A DNA stretch of 64,000 nt from Deltaproteobacteria bacterium (GTDB lineage Bacteria > Desulfobacterota > Syntrophia > Syntrophales > JACQWR01), in contig JACQWR010000018.1 in assembly GCA_016209105.1 (NCBI GenBank), forward strand, positions 1 to 64,000, written 5' to 3'. Shown here piece by piece: positions 34,074 through 42,855 of the stretch. Position 1 is the stretch's first letter, and each line of letters opens with the position of its first letter. Below the pieces are notes generated by a model, which worked only from the letters and a program-made list of their open reading frames with translations, ran no database searches and was not told the origin of the DNA. A program made the position numbers and the translations under genes.

Positions 34074-36767
34074 ATGGGGAATACGGTTTCTCTCACTATG
34101 GACGGGAAGGCGATTGAGGCTTCAGAGGATCAAACGATCCTTGAAGCGGCGCGGGAAAACGGCATTTACATCCCCACCCTGTGTCAGTATGCAGGGACGA
34201 CCAACGTCGGGGCCTGCCGGGTTTGCCTCGTGGAAGTGGAGAAAGCACGGTCGCTGGTCGCTTCGTGCTGCATGCCTGTGAGCTCCGGCATGGTCATCCG
34301 GACGGACACGAAAGCCGTGCGCGATGCACAGCGGATGATTGTGGAATTCCTCTGGGCGTCCGGCGACCACAACTGCCTTGCCTGCGAGTCGAACGGGGCA
34401 TGCGAACTGCAGGACCTCGTCTACTGGCTCGGCATTGAAAAACCGCGTTTCCCCATCGAACCTCCCGGCTATGCCGTGGAAAAAACAAATACGATGATCT
34501 CGCGGGATCTGAACAAGTGCATCCTCTGCGGACGCTGCGTGCGGGCATGCAATGAAATTCAGGTCAATGAAGTTCTCGATTTTGCCCGGCGCGGTTACCG
34601 CGCCAAGGTCGGCCCCGCCTTCGATGCCGACTACATCAACTCCGAATGTTATTTTTGCGGCGAGTGCGTTGATGCCTGCCCCGTCGGCGCCATAACGTTC
34701 GCACAGGCGCGATTTTCCGGCCGTCCCTGGGAGTTGAAAAAGACGCGGACGACCTGCACCTATTGCGGGGTGGGATGTCAAATGGACATCAATACCCACA
34801 ACGGGAAGATTGTGAAGGTAACCGGCAACAGGAATTACGGCCTGCCGAATCAGGGCAGCCTGTGCGTCAAGGGAAAATTCGCCATTGATTTCGTGCAGCA
34901 TCCCGACCGGCTGAAAACACCCCTGATCAGGAAAAACGGCATCCTCACGGAGGCGACCTGGGACGAGGCCTACGACCTTATCGCCAGAAATTTCAAGACG
35001 ATAAAGGAAACTCACGGCCCGGACAGCATTGCGGGACTTGCGTCTGCTCGCTGCACGAACGAGGAAAACTACCTCTTCCAGAAGTTCATGCGAGCGGCAA
35101 TCGGCACGAACAATGTAGACCACTGCGCCCGGCTCTGACACTCCGTTACCGTGGCCGGTCTGGCCGCAGCATTCGGCAGTGGCGCCATGACGAACTCCAT
35201 CGCAGAGCTGGAGCACACGGAGCTGATTCTGGCCATCGGGACAAACACGACGGAAAACCATCCCGTCGCATCGGCGTACGTGAAGAGGGCCGTGCGCTCG
35301 CAGGCTGCAAAACTCATCGTCATTGATCCCCGGGAAATCACCCTCACCCGGTACGCAGACCTCTGGCTTCGCCAAAACCCCGGCACCGACGTGGCGCTCA
35401 TCAACGGCTTGATGCACGTTATCATCGCTGAGAACTTATACGACAAGGATTACGTGGCAACCCGCACGGAAGGCTTTGACGACCTGAAAAAGGCGGTGAA
35501 AAAATACACGCCTCAGGAGATGGAAAAGATTACCGGCGTGAAGGCTAGCGACCTCGAAGCGGCTGCACGGATGTACGCCAAGGCTGGCAGGGCGGCCATA
35601 CTCTACAGTATGGGGATAACCCAGCACATCAGCGGCACGGACAACGTCAAGTCCGTCGCCAACCTGGCAATGCTCTGCGGCAACGTGGGTATCGAGGGCG
35701 GTGGCGTCAACCCGCTCCGCGGCCAGAACAACGTTCAGGGGGCCTGCGACATGGGGGCGCTGCCCGACGTGTTCCCCGCCTATCAGAAGGTATCAAACGA
35801 TGAGCTTAGGGAAAAATTCGCACGGGCCTGGAACGCCACTCTCCCCACGAAACCGGGTCTTACCGTTGTGGAAATGATGCACGCCGCAACGGAAGGAACC
35901 ATCAAGGGCATGTACATCATGGGAGAAAATCCCCTGCTCTCCGACCCCGACCTTGCCCACGTGGAAACAGCGCTTCAGAAACTCGATTTCCTCGTCGTTC
36001 AGGATATCTTCCTCACCGAAACGGCGAAACGTGCTCACGTTGTTCTCCCCTCTGCCTGCTTTGCGGAGAAGGACGGCACCTTCACCAACACGGAACGGAG
36101 GGTGCAGCGTGTGCGCACGGTGGTCTCCGCTCCGGGGCTCGCGAAGCCGGATTGGGAAATCATCAGGGAACTTGCGAACCGCCTCGGTTATCCGATGAAC
36201 TACACGTCGCCCGCTGAGATCATGGAGGAGATCAGAACGCTGACCCCCAGCTATGGCGGCATCACCTACGAACGGATAGAAAAGGAAGGCATCCAGTGGC
36301 CATGCCCGGATACCTCCCATCCGGGAACAACATTTATGCACCGCGATAAATTCACGCGCGGCTTGGGGCTCTTTCACGCCATTGACTACCGGCCTCCCGC
36401 CGAGATCCCCGACAGGGAATATCCATTTCTTCTCACGACCGGCCGCGTGCTCTATCACTACCACACAGGCACGATGACCCGTCTCTCGCCGGGGACAACC
36501 GAGCGCTGCCCCGAAAGCCTGGTGGAAATCAACCCGGAGGACGCGAAAAAGCTGGGCATCGAAAACGGCGGCATCGTCACGGTGACATCACGCCGCGGCA
36601 CGGTAACGGCAAAAGCAGCCGTGACGGACCGTTCTCCGCGGGGAACGATATTCATGAACTTCCATTTCCGGGAGGCGGCCGTCAACCTGCTTACCAATCC
36701 TGCCCTCGATCACGTGGCAAAGATCCCGGAATACAAAGTCTGCGCGGTAAAGGTGGAACCAGCTTGA
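34074..36767 (+). CDS. fdhA: Selenocysteine-containing formate dehydrogenase catalytic subunit
   Basis: 897 aa when TGA 35136-35138 is read as Sec. The two open frames on either side are in the same phase, and the junction reads [22 protein letters not shown]. This is the known active-site context of Mo/W-bis-PGD formate dehydrogenases, giving Sec355 as the metal ligand. Domains: NuoG-like [2Fe-2S] ([17 protein letters not shown]), His-Cys cluster region ([16 protein letters not shown]), two [4Fe-4S] motifs ([11 protein letters not shown] and [12 protein letters not shown]), catalytic-domain cluster ([13 protein letters not shown]), and a C-terminal dinucleotide-binding domain ([18 protein letters not shown]). 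No signal peptide, so it is cytoplasmic and soluble. With the two preceding genes it forms an HydABC/HndABCD-like complex for NAD(P)-linked formate oxidation or CO2 reduction. The stop codon is part of the TGAATTC-hairpin repeat. Confidence 0.95.
35136..35167 (+). promoter_or_regulatory. Candidate bacterial SECIS element of fdhA
   Basis: After the Sec TGA (35136-35138), GGCC 35153-35156 and GGCC 35162-35165 can pair around the loop GGTCT. The E. coli fdhF SECIS also has a GGUCU-type apical loop at a comparable distance from its UGA. Pairing was done by eye. Confidence 0.65.
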
Positions 36768-36806
36768 ATTCATCAGCGAGCGCATTCCCCGCGGTTTGCC
36801 GCGGAG
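36765..36806 (+). repeat. TGAATTC-hairpin repeat, copy 3
   Basis: On the plus strand: TGAATTC (36765-36771), CAGCGAGCGCATTCC, then the perfect stem CCGCGG 36789-36794 / CCGCGG 36799-36804 around TTTG. The TGA is the stop codon of fdhA. A second AGCGAGCG follows the stem. This is the clearest example of the repeat providing the stop codon of a large, intact gene. Confidence 0.8.
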
Positions 36807-36840
36807 TAAGCGAGCGATTGAACCAAACATGAATAGCTCT

Positions 36841-36861
36841 GTTCAGACTGCAGGTCTGAAC
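36841..36861. promoter_or_regulatory. Perfect inverted repeat upstream of the flavoprotein fusion gene
   Basis: GTTCAGAC (36841-36848) and GTCTGAAC (36854-36861) are exact reverse complements separated by TGCAG. The dyad lies 87 bp before the next start codon and has no T-run. It could be an operator or an RNA hairpin; the sequence does not decide which. Confidence 0.4.
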
Positions 36862-36947
36862 CAGCAAGAGAAAATAACTTGCTATGATTTTGTTATGCCT
36901 CTAAAGAGGAAGTGGCAAAAAAATATATTAGCTGAAGGATACACCGC

Positions 36948-39548
36948 GTGAGTCAGAACTCCTATCAAATTGCCGACGGTTCGGAGATCGCCGTTGTTGG
37001 GGGCGGACCGGCAGCAAGCTTTTTTTCCCTGTACCTCCTCCACTATGCCCGCGAACGGGGCATAACGCCCCGCATCACCCTTTACGACCAGCGCAACTTC
37101 GATGAACTGGGGCCAAAGGGCTGCAAGGGCTGCGCAGGCATACTTTCCTCCACCCTTATACGAAACCTGGCCGAACTCCATCTCGAACTGTCCAAAGAAA
37201 TCATCCAGAACCCGATAGAAGGGTTCGCTGTCCACTCCCCCTACGCCACGATTGACATTATGAACCCCGAGGCGACGAGGATCGGCAGCGTTTACCGCGG
37301 CGGGGGACCGCGCAAATCTTCTTATGCCGAAAAAATCAGTTTCGACGGCTGGCTTCTGAAACAGGCCCAAAGCCGAGGGGTAACGGTGGAACACAGCGCC
37401 GTGTCGCAGATCAGCCTCGACTCCCCCAGGCCCCTCGTCGAGTCGGCGGGGAAGAAAGTGTCCTACGGCCTCGTGGTTCTGGCCACGGGGGTGAATGCAA
37501 AACCGATCCCCATTGCCGGGTCGGGATACGCGCCACCGGAAACGCGGATCATGGCCATGAACGAGCTTCATGCCGGCGCCGAGCAGGTAAATGCGTGCCT
37601 CGGGAACGTGGCCCACGCTTTTCTGCTGCCCCATTCGGGACTGATTTTCGGCACCCTGGTGCCGAAAGGTCCATTCATCAATGTCTCCGTGTTGGGCAGC
37701 GGAAAATATCCTGTTTCCGTTGCCGATTTCCTCAGGCATGATATCGTCCGGAGGATACTGCCCACGAATTATGAGCTGGCGTGCGGATGTCGTCCCCGTA
37801 CCGCCGTCGGCTGCGCCAGAAACTATTACGGAGACAGATTTGTCGCCGTGGGTGACGCCGCCGTCTCTCGGCTTTACAAAGACGGCATCGGTTCCTCGCT
37901 GCTCACCGCCCGCGAAGCCGCTCGCACGGCGCTATTTCACGGCGTTTCACGCCATGACTTTGAACGCAACTACCGGCCTTTTTGCGATGCCCTGCATCGG
38001 GACAACCGCTGGGGACACATCCTCTTCTCTCTCAACGACATCACAAAGAACTCCCCTTTTTTTCTCGGAGCGCAGCAGCGGCTCATTGCCAACGAACAGA
38101 ACAGCTCCGGCGGCGCAAGGCCCTTCACCAAGGCCGCATGGGGCATGTTCACCGGCAGCTACAGCTACCGGGACATCGCCCGGATGGCGCTTAACCCCGC
38201 CTCACAGTTCAGGCTCACCGGCGCTCTGCTCAAAGAGGGATTGAGACGCCTTACCGCCCGGCAATCATCTCCTCCACGACAGCTCTACGTGGGCACCAGA
38301 AAGGTGCTGATCCTGGGCAGCGGCTTCGGCGGAACCTATACGCTCAGGCACCTGGTGCGTTCCACGAACAAAAACGAAAACGTGGATATTACGCTCATAA
38401 GCGATGAAAATTTCTTCCTCTTCACCCCTCTCCTGCACGAGGTCGCCATGGGAGGCATAGAAACCCGTCACATCGCCTACCCTATCCGGCGGCTGCACTG
38501 GAGAGACAGGTTCACGTTCGTTCAGGCCGGGATAGAGAAAATAGACCTTGCCGGCCGTCGAGTGATCACCGCCGCCGGGCCGCTCGATTTCGACCGCCTT
38601 GTCATTTCCCTGGGCAGTGTGACGGACATGTCCGCCCTCAAGCTTGAAGGAGGGGGAACGGTCTTCACGCTGAAGACCCTGCATGACGCCATGCGCATGC
38701 GAAATCAGATCATTGATTGCTTCGAACAGGCAAGCATTGCGAAAGACCCGGAACGGCAGCGGCAGTGGCTTACCTTCGTCATCGTCGGCGGCGGGTACAT
38801 CGGCGTACAGACCGTGACGGAGCTGAGAGATTTCATTTACGGCAACCTGCTCAAATACTACCGGGCGGTGGATTCAAACCTCATCAGGATAGTGCTGGTC
38901 GAATCGGAGCGGAAGATCGTAGCACGACTTCATGGGAAACTCGGCCAATACGTGATGGACCAGTTGCATCGCATGGGGATCGAAGTCAGAATGAATTCCA
39001 TGGTAACCCGCGTAGGAGATGGATTCGCAGAGATTAACGGCAGCGAAGAGCTCCCCTCCTGCACCCTCATCTGGACTGCGGGCATGACCGCCAACCCGCT
39101 CATCGCAGAGCTGCCCGCGGAAAAAGACGGGCTCGGACGGGTGGTGGTCAATGAGTACATGGAAGTATCGGGCTTCCCCGGCGTATATGCCCTCGGCGAC
39201 TGCTCCCACTTCGAAGATCCCATCTCCGCCCAGCCCATACCGCCGCGGGCCCACACGACGGTGCGCCAGGCGAAAGTGGTGGCGGAAAATATCCTGGCGG
39301 ATATCCGGGGCACCGACCGGAAACCCTACCGTTACACGGATACCGGGGAAATCGTTTCCATCGGCGATTCGAAGGCCGTGTTCCGTTTCTTAGGCTTGCG
39401 GCTGTATGGCTTCCCCGCGCGCCTGATCTGGCTCGTGGCCTACTCCATGCTGGTTACCGGCAATTACAAGCGGGTGCAGATCATCATGGACTGGTTCTTA
39501 TCCCTCATCTTCGGCCGCGACGTTACCTATCTCCGTCATATCAAGTAG
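36948..39548 (+). CDS. Two-flavoprotein fusion: geranylgeranyl-reductase-like FAD oxidoreductase plus NDH-2-type NADH dehydrogenase
   Basis: 866 aa. Residues 1 to about 430 are a group-2 FAD oxidoreductase resembling the geranylgeranyl/digeranylgeranyl reductase family: IAVVGGGPAASFFSLYLL, GCKGCAGILSS, VVLATGVNAKPIP and YGDRFVAVGDAAVSRLYKDGIGS. Residues from about 449 are a complete type II NADH dehydrogenase: KVLILGSGFGGTYTLRHL, FFLFTPLLHEVA, FVIVGGGYIGVQTVTEL, GVYALGDCSHFEDP, then a hydrophobic C-terminus (LIWLVAYSMLVTGNYK) like the membrane-binding end of NDH-2. Inference: a peripheral membrane enzyme moving electrons from NAD(P)H to quinone, with the first module reducing or modifying an isoprenoid or quinone-like substrate. 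Start GTG 36948 follows GAAGGAT. A fusion in one uninterrupted frame. Confidence 0.85.
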   Translation: MSQNSYQIADGSEIAVVGGGPAASFFSLYLLHYARERGITPRITLYDQRNFDELGPKGCKGCAGILSSTLIRNLAELHLELSKEIIQNPIEGFAVHSPYATIDIMNPEATRIGSVYRGGGPRKSSYAEKISFDGWLLKQAQSRGVTVEHSAVSQISLDSPRPLVESAGKKVSYGLVVLATGVNAKPIPIAGSGYAPPETRIMAMNELHAGAEQVNACLGNVAHAFLLPHSGLIFGTLVPKGPFINVSVLGSGKYPVSVADFLRHDIVRRILPTNYELACGCRPRTAVGCARNYYGDRFVAVGDAAVSRLYKDGIGSSLLTAREAARTALFHGVSRHDFERNYRPFCDALHRDNRWGHILFSLNDITKNSPFFLGAQQRLIANEQNSSGGARPFTKAAWGMFTGSYSYRDIARMALNPASQFRLTGALLKEGLRRLTARQSSPPRQLYVGTRKVLILGSGFGGTYTLRHLVRSTNKNENVDITLISDENFFLFTPLLHEVAMGGIETRHIAYPIRRLHWRDRFTFVQAGIEKIDLAGRRVITAAGPLDFDRLVISLGSVTDMSALKLEGGGTVFTLKTLHDAMRMRNQIIDCFEQASIAKDPERQRQWLTFVIVGGGYIGVQTVTELRDFIYGNLLKYYRAVDSNLIRIVLVESERKIVARLHGKLGQYVMDQLHRMGIEVRMNSMVTRVGDGFAEINGSEELPSCTLIWTAGMTANPLIAELPAEKDGLGRVVVNEYMEVSGFPGVYALGDCSHFEDPISAQPIPPRAHTTVRQAKVVAENILADIRGTDRKPYRYTDTGEIVSIGDSKAVFRFLGLRLYGFPARLIWLVAYSMLVTGNYKRVQIIMDWFLSLIFGRDVTYLRHIK

Positions 39549-39645
39549 ATTCCCAACCCGCTGGTCATATCATCTTGCCAGCGGAATTATTGATGTTTCG
39601 AGTTAATTATGATAGAAATGCCGAATCAAATATCTCGGGGGTTCC

Positions 39646-41007
39646 ATGACTAATATCCTGCTGATCGCAGCTCTCGCTTTCCAGATCGCCGCCTTAGTTT
39701 TCCTTTATCTCCTTTTAAGAAAAGCATCATACACTGATCCCTCCCTGCTTGCTTCCCGTCTTGATGCCTTCGAAAAGGCGCAGGAACGCACCGAGCGCGC
39801 GGTGAGAGAGGAAGTAGCCCGGAGCAGAGACGAATCCGCTCAGGGAGCAAAGCAACTACGGGAAGAGGTCGTGGCGACACTCAGCGGCATCTCCGAGATG
39901 ATGGCCAAGACAATGAAAGATTTAGCCGCCGCCGAGAAAACTCAACTGGAAACCATGTCCTCTACAATTGGGAAGCTCTCGGATTCAAATGAGAAGAAAT
40001 TGGAGGAAGTCCGGGTTACGGTGGAAGGCAAGCTCCAAAGCATCCAGAGCGATAACGCGAAGCAACTCGACCAGATGCGGCAGACGGTGGACGAAAAACT
40101 TCAAGGTACATTGGAAAAGCGTTTGGGCGAGTCCTTCCGGCTGGTCAGTGAACGTCTGGAGCAGGTGCACAAGGGGCTTGGGGAAATGCAGACACTTGCC
40201 ACGGGCGTGGGAGACTTAAAGAAGGTGCTCACCAACGTCAAGACCCGCGGGACGTGGGGTGAAATCCAGCTCGGGGCGCTCCTGGAGCAGGTTCTCAACC
40301 CTGATCAGTATGCCGCCAATGTGGCCACAAAGGATGGCGCTGAGCGCGTCGAGTTTGCCGTCAAGCTGCCGGGACAGGGCGCCGACAAGGAAGATGTCGT
40401 CTGGCTCCCGATTGATGCGAAGTTCCCTGTCGAAGACTACCAGCGTCTGATCGACGCCCAGGAGAAAGCCGATCTCGAAGGGGTAGAGGCGGCGGGAAAG
40501 CAGCTTGAAAACAGTGTAAAGAAATGCGCCGGGGACATCTGCACAAAATATTTGAACCCACCCAGGACCGCTGACTTCGGCATCCTGTTTTTACCCATAG
40601 AAGGCCTCTTTGCCGAAGTCATCCGCAGAACGGGTCTGACTGAGGCTATCCAGCGGGAGTGCCGTGTGGTTATCGCCGGCCCGACTACCCTGTGGTCTAT
40701 CTTAAACAGTCTGCAGATGGGCTTCCGCACGCTCGCCATCCAGAAGCGTTCCAGCGAGGTCTGGAACCTCCTTTCGGCGGTCAAGACGGAATGGACGAAG
40801 TATGGAGATGTTCTCGATGCCGTGCACAAGAAGCTGAATCAGGCATCGGAAACAATCGAGAAGGCCAAGACGAGATCAAGAGCCATCGGAAGGAAGCTCA
40901 AGGACGTGCAGGAGCTTACTCCCCGCGAGACCGCCACGTTGCTTGCTATCGAGGTGCCTGAAGATGATGGCGAGGCTGAGGAGAACGAGAGCGTGGGAGG
41001 TGATTGA
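39646..41007 (+). CDS. rmuC: DNA recombination protein RmuC
   Basis: 453 aa. N-terminal membrane anchor (ILLIAALAFQIAALVFLYLLL), then a long coiled coil (about 35-185, rich in Glu/Lys/Gln), then the RmuC domain: VKTRGTWGEIQLGALLEQVL, EDVVWLPIDAKFPVEDYQRL, FGILFLPIEGLFAEVIRR and GPTTLWSILNSLQMGFRTLAI. RmuC proteins carry a PD-(D/E)xK-like nuclease fold and limit inversions at short inverted repeats in E. coli. The tail is acidic and probably disordered. It is immediately left of the repeat-bounded accessory island. Confidence 0.92.
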   Translation: MTNILLIAALAFQIAALVFLYLLLRKASYTDPSLLASRLDAFEKAQERTERAVREEVARSRDESAQGAKQLREEVVATLSGISEMMAKTMKDLAAAEKTQLETMSSTIGKLSDSNEKKLEEVRVTVEGKLQSIQSDNAKQLDQMRQTVDEKLQGTLEKRLGESFRLVSERLEQVHKGLGEMQTLATGVGDLKKVLTNVKTRGTWGEIQLGALLEQVLNPDQYAANVATKDGAERVEFAVKLPGQGADKEDVVWLPIDAKFPVEDYQRLIDAQEKADLEGVEAAGKQLENSVKKCAGDICTKYLNPPRTADFGILFLPIEGLFAEVIRRTGLTEAIQRECRVVIAGPTTLWSILNSLQMGFRTLAIQKRSSEVWNLLSAVKTEWTKYGDVLDAVHKKLNQASETIEKAKTRSRAIGRKLKDVQELTPRETATLLAIEVPEDDGEAEENESVGGD

Positions 41008-41055
41008 TCACAGGATGTAGAGCATCCCTCCCTTTCGGGGAACTTTTACAGATAA

Positions 41056-41080
41056 TTTAGTATGGTGTCCCCGAAATCCC
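41056..41080 (+). repeat. TGGTGTCCCC repeat, copy 1 (direct)
   Basis: Reads TTTAGTATGGTGTCCCC then GAAATCCC. It shares AGTxTGGTGTCCCC with the copy 58 bp downstream, and is found inverted to the right of the AlbA_2 gene and of the toxin gene. Confidence 0.7.
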
Positions 41081-41113
41081 CCGAAATCCCAAAAAAGCGG
41101 GAGGCTCAAGAAA

Positions 41114-41142
41114 CAAAAAAACTAGTGTGGTGTCCCCGGATT
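41114..41142 (+). repeat. TGGTGTCCCC repeat, copy 2 (direct)
   Basis: Reads AAAAACTAGTGTGG then TGTCCCCGGATT. This copy has the AAAAACTAGT arm that returns as ACTAGTTTTT in the inverted copy at 42,856-42,884, so the two can be seen as ends of a bounded 1.77-kb segment. Confidence 0.7.
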
Positions 41143-41302
41143 CATTTCCGGATTCATTTATCTTATAATATCAATATCATATATTTTACAATAGCAAGCA
41201 CATGGTAAGAACACGATCTTTGCATGGCTGTCTCGGTAATTACTGGCCATAACCGAAAATTTACAGGCAAAGTCGAAGTTAACAGTGTGGGAGATAAAAT
41301 AC

Positions 41303-42217
41303 ATGGATATTTTTCGAAAATATGATGAGACGAATCTCCATACAATAGAGGATTACATACGGGAAGGACAGGAAGAGAATTTGTTCCTCGACTTTAAACT
41401 GCTCGCAGATCCAACACTTTCCAAAAGAGATGATCGAAAAAGTCTTGCTATTGCACTTTCTGGCTTCGCCAATTCGGAAGGTGGCATCATTGTTTGGGGT
41501 GTAGATGCAAGGAAGAATCCAGAGGGCGTTGACGTTGCCTGCGATCGAAAAGAAATTGAAAATCTATCTCTCCTTCTGTCGAGGCTCAACCAATACACGG
41601 GAGACGCGGTTGATCCTTTACTGGGAGGTGTGCTTCATAAAAAAATCCCTTCTTCAGGAGATAGAGGATTTGCAGCTACCGTGGTTCCGTTGAGTGACTC
41701 AGGACCCCATATGGCCAAACTAGGAGAAAACCGGTATTATAAAAGAAGTGGTGACAGTTTTTATATTATGGAGCACTTTGATATTGAAGATATGTTTGGA
41801 AGAAGGAAAAAGCCTAAATTATTGTTTACGACAAAGATTCTGTCTCGGAGTGATCTTAATTTTAGGGTTATAGTAGCGTTAGAGAATATCGGGCGAGGAG
41901 TTGCAAAGTCGCCGTTTCTCGAAATTAACCTTAACTCTCCCTACAAGATTGCTGATTTTGGCCTTGACGGAAATGGGTCATTTGGTCTTACCGCTTTGCC
42001 TCCGTCACTAGGTTCAACTTCTTACAAATACGGTGCATCGAGTAAGGTAATTCATCCTGGTATAGTGCATGATGTAACAGCAGTAAGCTTGAACCGTGAA
42101 CGTGTACAAGAATTTCGCGAGGTGCCTGATCTGGTGATCAATTACAAAATTGCGGCTGAAGACATGAGAATGGTCGAGAGCACGAAGACAATACCGACAA
42201 AAGACTTACTCGCATAG
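41303..42217 (+). CDS. AlbA_2/Schlafen-type ATP-binding domain protein
   Basis: 304 aa from ATG 41303 (GGGAG 9 bp upstream); a GTG at 41285 is in frame. Residues about 10-170 match the AlbA_2 (Schlafen-like, DUF4325/COG2865-type) domain: EGQEENLFLDFKLL, a Ser-Arg-rich linker, LSGFANSEGGIIVWGVDA and GENRYYKRSGDSFYIMEHFDIEDMF. The C-terminal half (about 175-300) is beta-rich and not recognised. Such proteins are often found in defence islands or next to mobile elements. GC content and codon use look more AT-rich here than in neighbouring genes, suggesting acquisition. No partner is obvious; a toxin-antitoxin pair follows at 150 bp. Confidence 0.75.
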   Translation: MDIFRKYDETNLHTIEDYIREGQEENLFLDFKLLADPTLSKRDDRKSLAIALSGFANSEGGIIVWGVDARKNPEGVDVACDRKEIENLSLLLSRLNQYTGDAVDPLLGGVLHKKIPSSGDRGFAATVVPLSDSGPHMAKLGENRYYKRSGDSFYIMEHFDIEDMFGRRKKPKLLFTTKILSRSDLNFRVIVALENIGRGVAKSPFLEINLNSPYKIADFGLDGNGSFGLTALPPSLGSTSYKYGASSKVIHPGIVHDVTAVSLNRERVQEFREVPDLVINYKIAAEDMRMVESTKTIPTKDLLA

Positions 42218-42225
42218 CGTGGAAA

Positions 42226-42251
42226 CCGGGGGCACCATACAGGTTTTTAAA
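42226..42251 (-). repeat. TGGTGTCCCC repeat, copy 3 (inverted)
   Basis: On the minus strand this reads TTTAAAAACCTGTATGG then TGCCCCCGG, about 80% like copy 2. It starts 9 bp after the AlbA_2 stop codon. Confidence 0.65.
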
Positions 42252-42296
42252 AATAACTCATATGATTACCCGGATTTTTGCGCGTCGCCGAGTCGG

Positions 42297-42325
42297 TTGC
42301 TTTTATTTGATGCAAATGCTATAAT
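42297..42325 (+). promoter_or_regulatory. Strong sigma-70-like promoter of the toxin-antitoxin pair
   Basis: TTGCTT (42297-42302), a 17-bp spacer, then a perfect TATAAT (42320-42325). The antitoxin ATG is 47 bp downstream of the -10. GGAG (42361-42364) serves as its ribosome-binding site. Confidence 0.75.
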
Positions 42326-42371
42326 TCAAATCATCTTGGGGAAAAAAGAGTCATCATAAAGGAGAATAACC

Positions 42372-42572
42372 ATGTCACAAGTCGAAATGCTTGAGCAGAC
42401 TGTCAAACAGCTTAGCACTGGTGAACTGGCGGCTTTTCGCTCCTGGTTTATCGAATTTGATGCAGTCGCATGGGATCGTCAGCTGGAAGCCGATAGCGAG
42501 AACAGCAAGCTGGACAGGTTAGCGCAAAGCGCCATTGATGAACACCAGGCGGGAAAGACGAAACGCATGTGA
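42372..42572 (+). CDS. Probable antitoxin of a RelE/ParE-type toxin-antitoxin pair
   Basis: 66 aa, acidic, mostly helical: QVEMLEQTVKQLSTGELAAF, then RSWFIEFDAVAWDRQLEADS. This is the pattern of the short helical antitoxins that accompany RelE/ParE-family toxins. The stop (TGA) overlaps the toxin start by 4 bases (GTGA), the usual translational coupling. It probably binds the upstream promoter and the toxin. Confidence 0.75.
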   Translation: MSQVEMLEQTVKQLSTGELAAFRSWFIEFDAVAWDRQLEADSENSKLDRLAQSAIDEHQAGKTKRM

Positions 42573-42823
42573 GCCACTTTGCCTCATCGGCCTTCTGGGA
42601 TTGTTACAGGAGATTACCGCAAAGCATCCAAGAACTCGCCGATGCACACTTCGCCCTGTTAAAAGAAAACCCGTCTCACCCCTCCCTCCACTTCAAGAAA
42701 ACCGGCAAATACAGATCAGTACGCATAGGGATGCATTATTGGGCGCTGGCTGTTGAGATACCTGAGGGCTTGTTGTGGTTCTGGATAGGCAGCCACGCCG
42801 ATTACGATAAAATCATCGAATGA
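42569..42823 (+). CDS. RelE/ParE-superfamily toxin
   Basis: 84 aa from GTG 42569. Features: FWDCYRRLPQSIQELADAHF, NPSHPSLHFKKTGKYRSVRIG and HYWALAVEIPEGLLWFWIGSHADYDKII. The order helix-helix, then KTGKYRSVRIG, then a final WIGSHxDYDKII is typical of RelE/HigB/ParE toxins (mRNA interferases or gyrase poisons). Which activity applies is not visible. Confidence 0.8.
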   Translation: MSHFASSAFWDCYRRLPQSIQELADAHFALLKENPSHPSLHFKKTGKYRSVRIGMHYWALAVEIPEGLLWFWIGSHADYDKIIE

Positions 42824-42855
42824 CATCCTAAAATCCAAATGGAATCTGAATCTGG

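Noticed and set aside
35136-35150. fdhA disrupted by a nonsense mutation
   Set aside because: The TGA is at the conserved Sec/Cys position of formate dehydrogenases, and both sides are intact and in phase.
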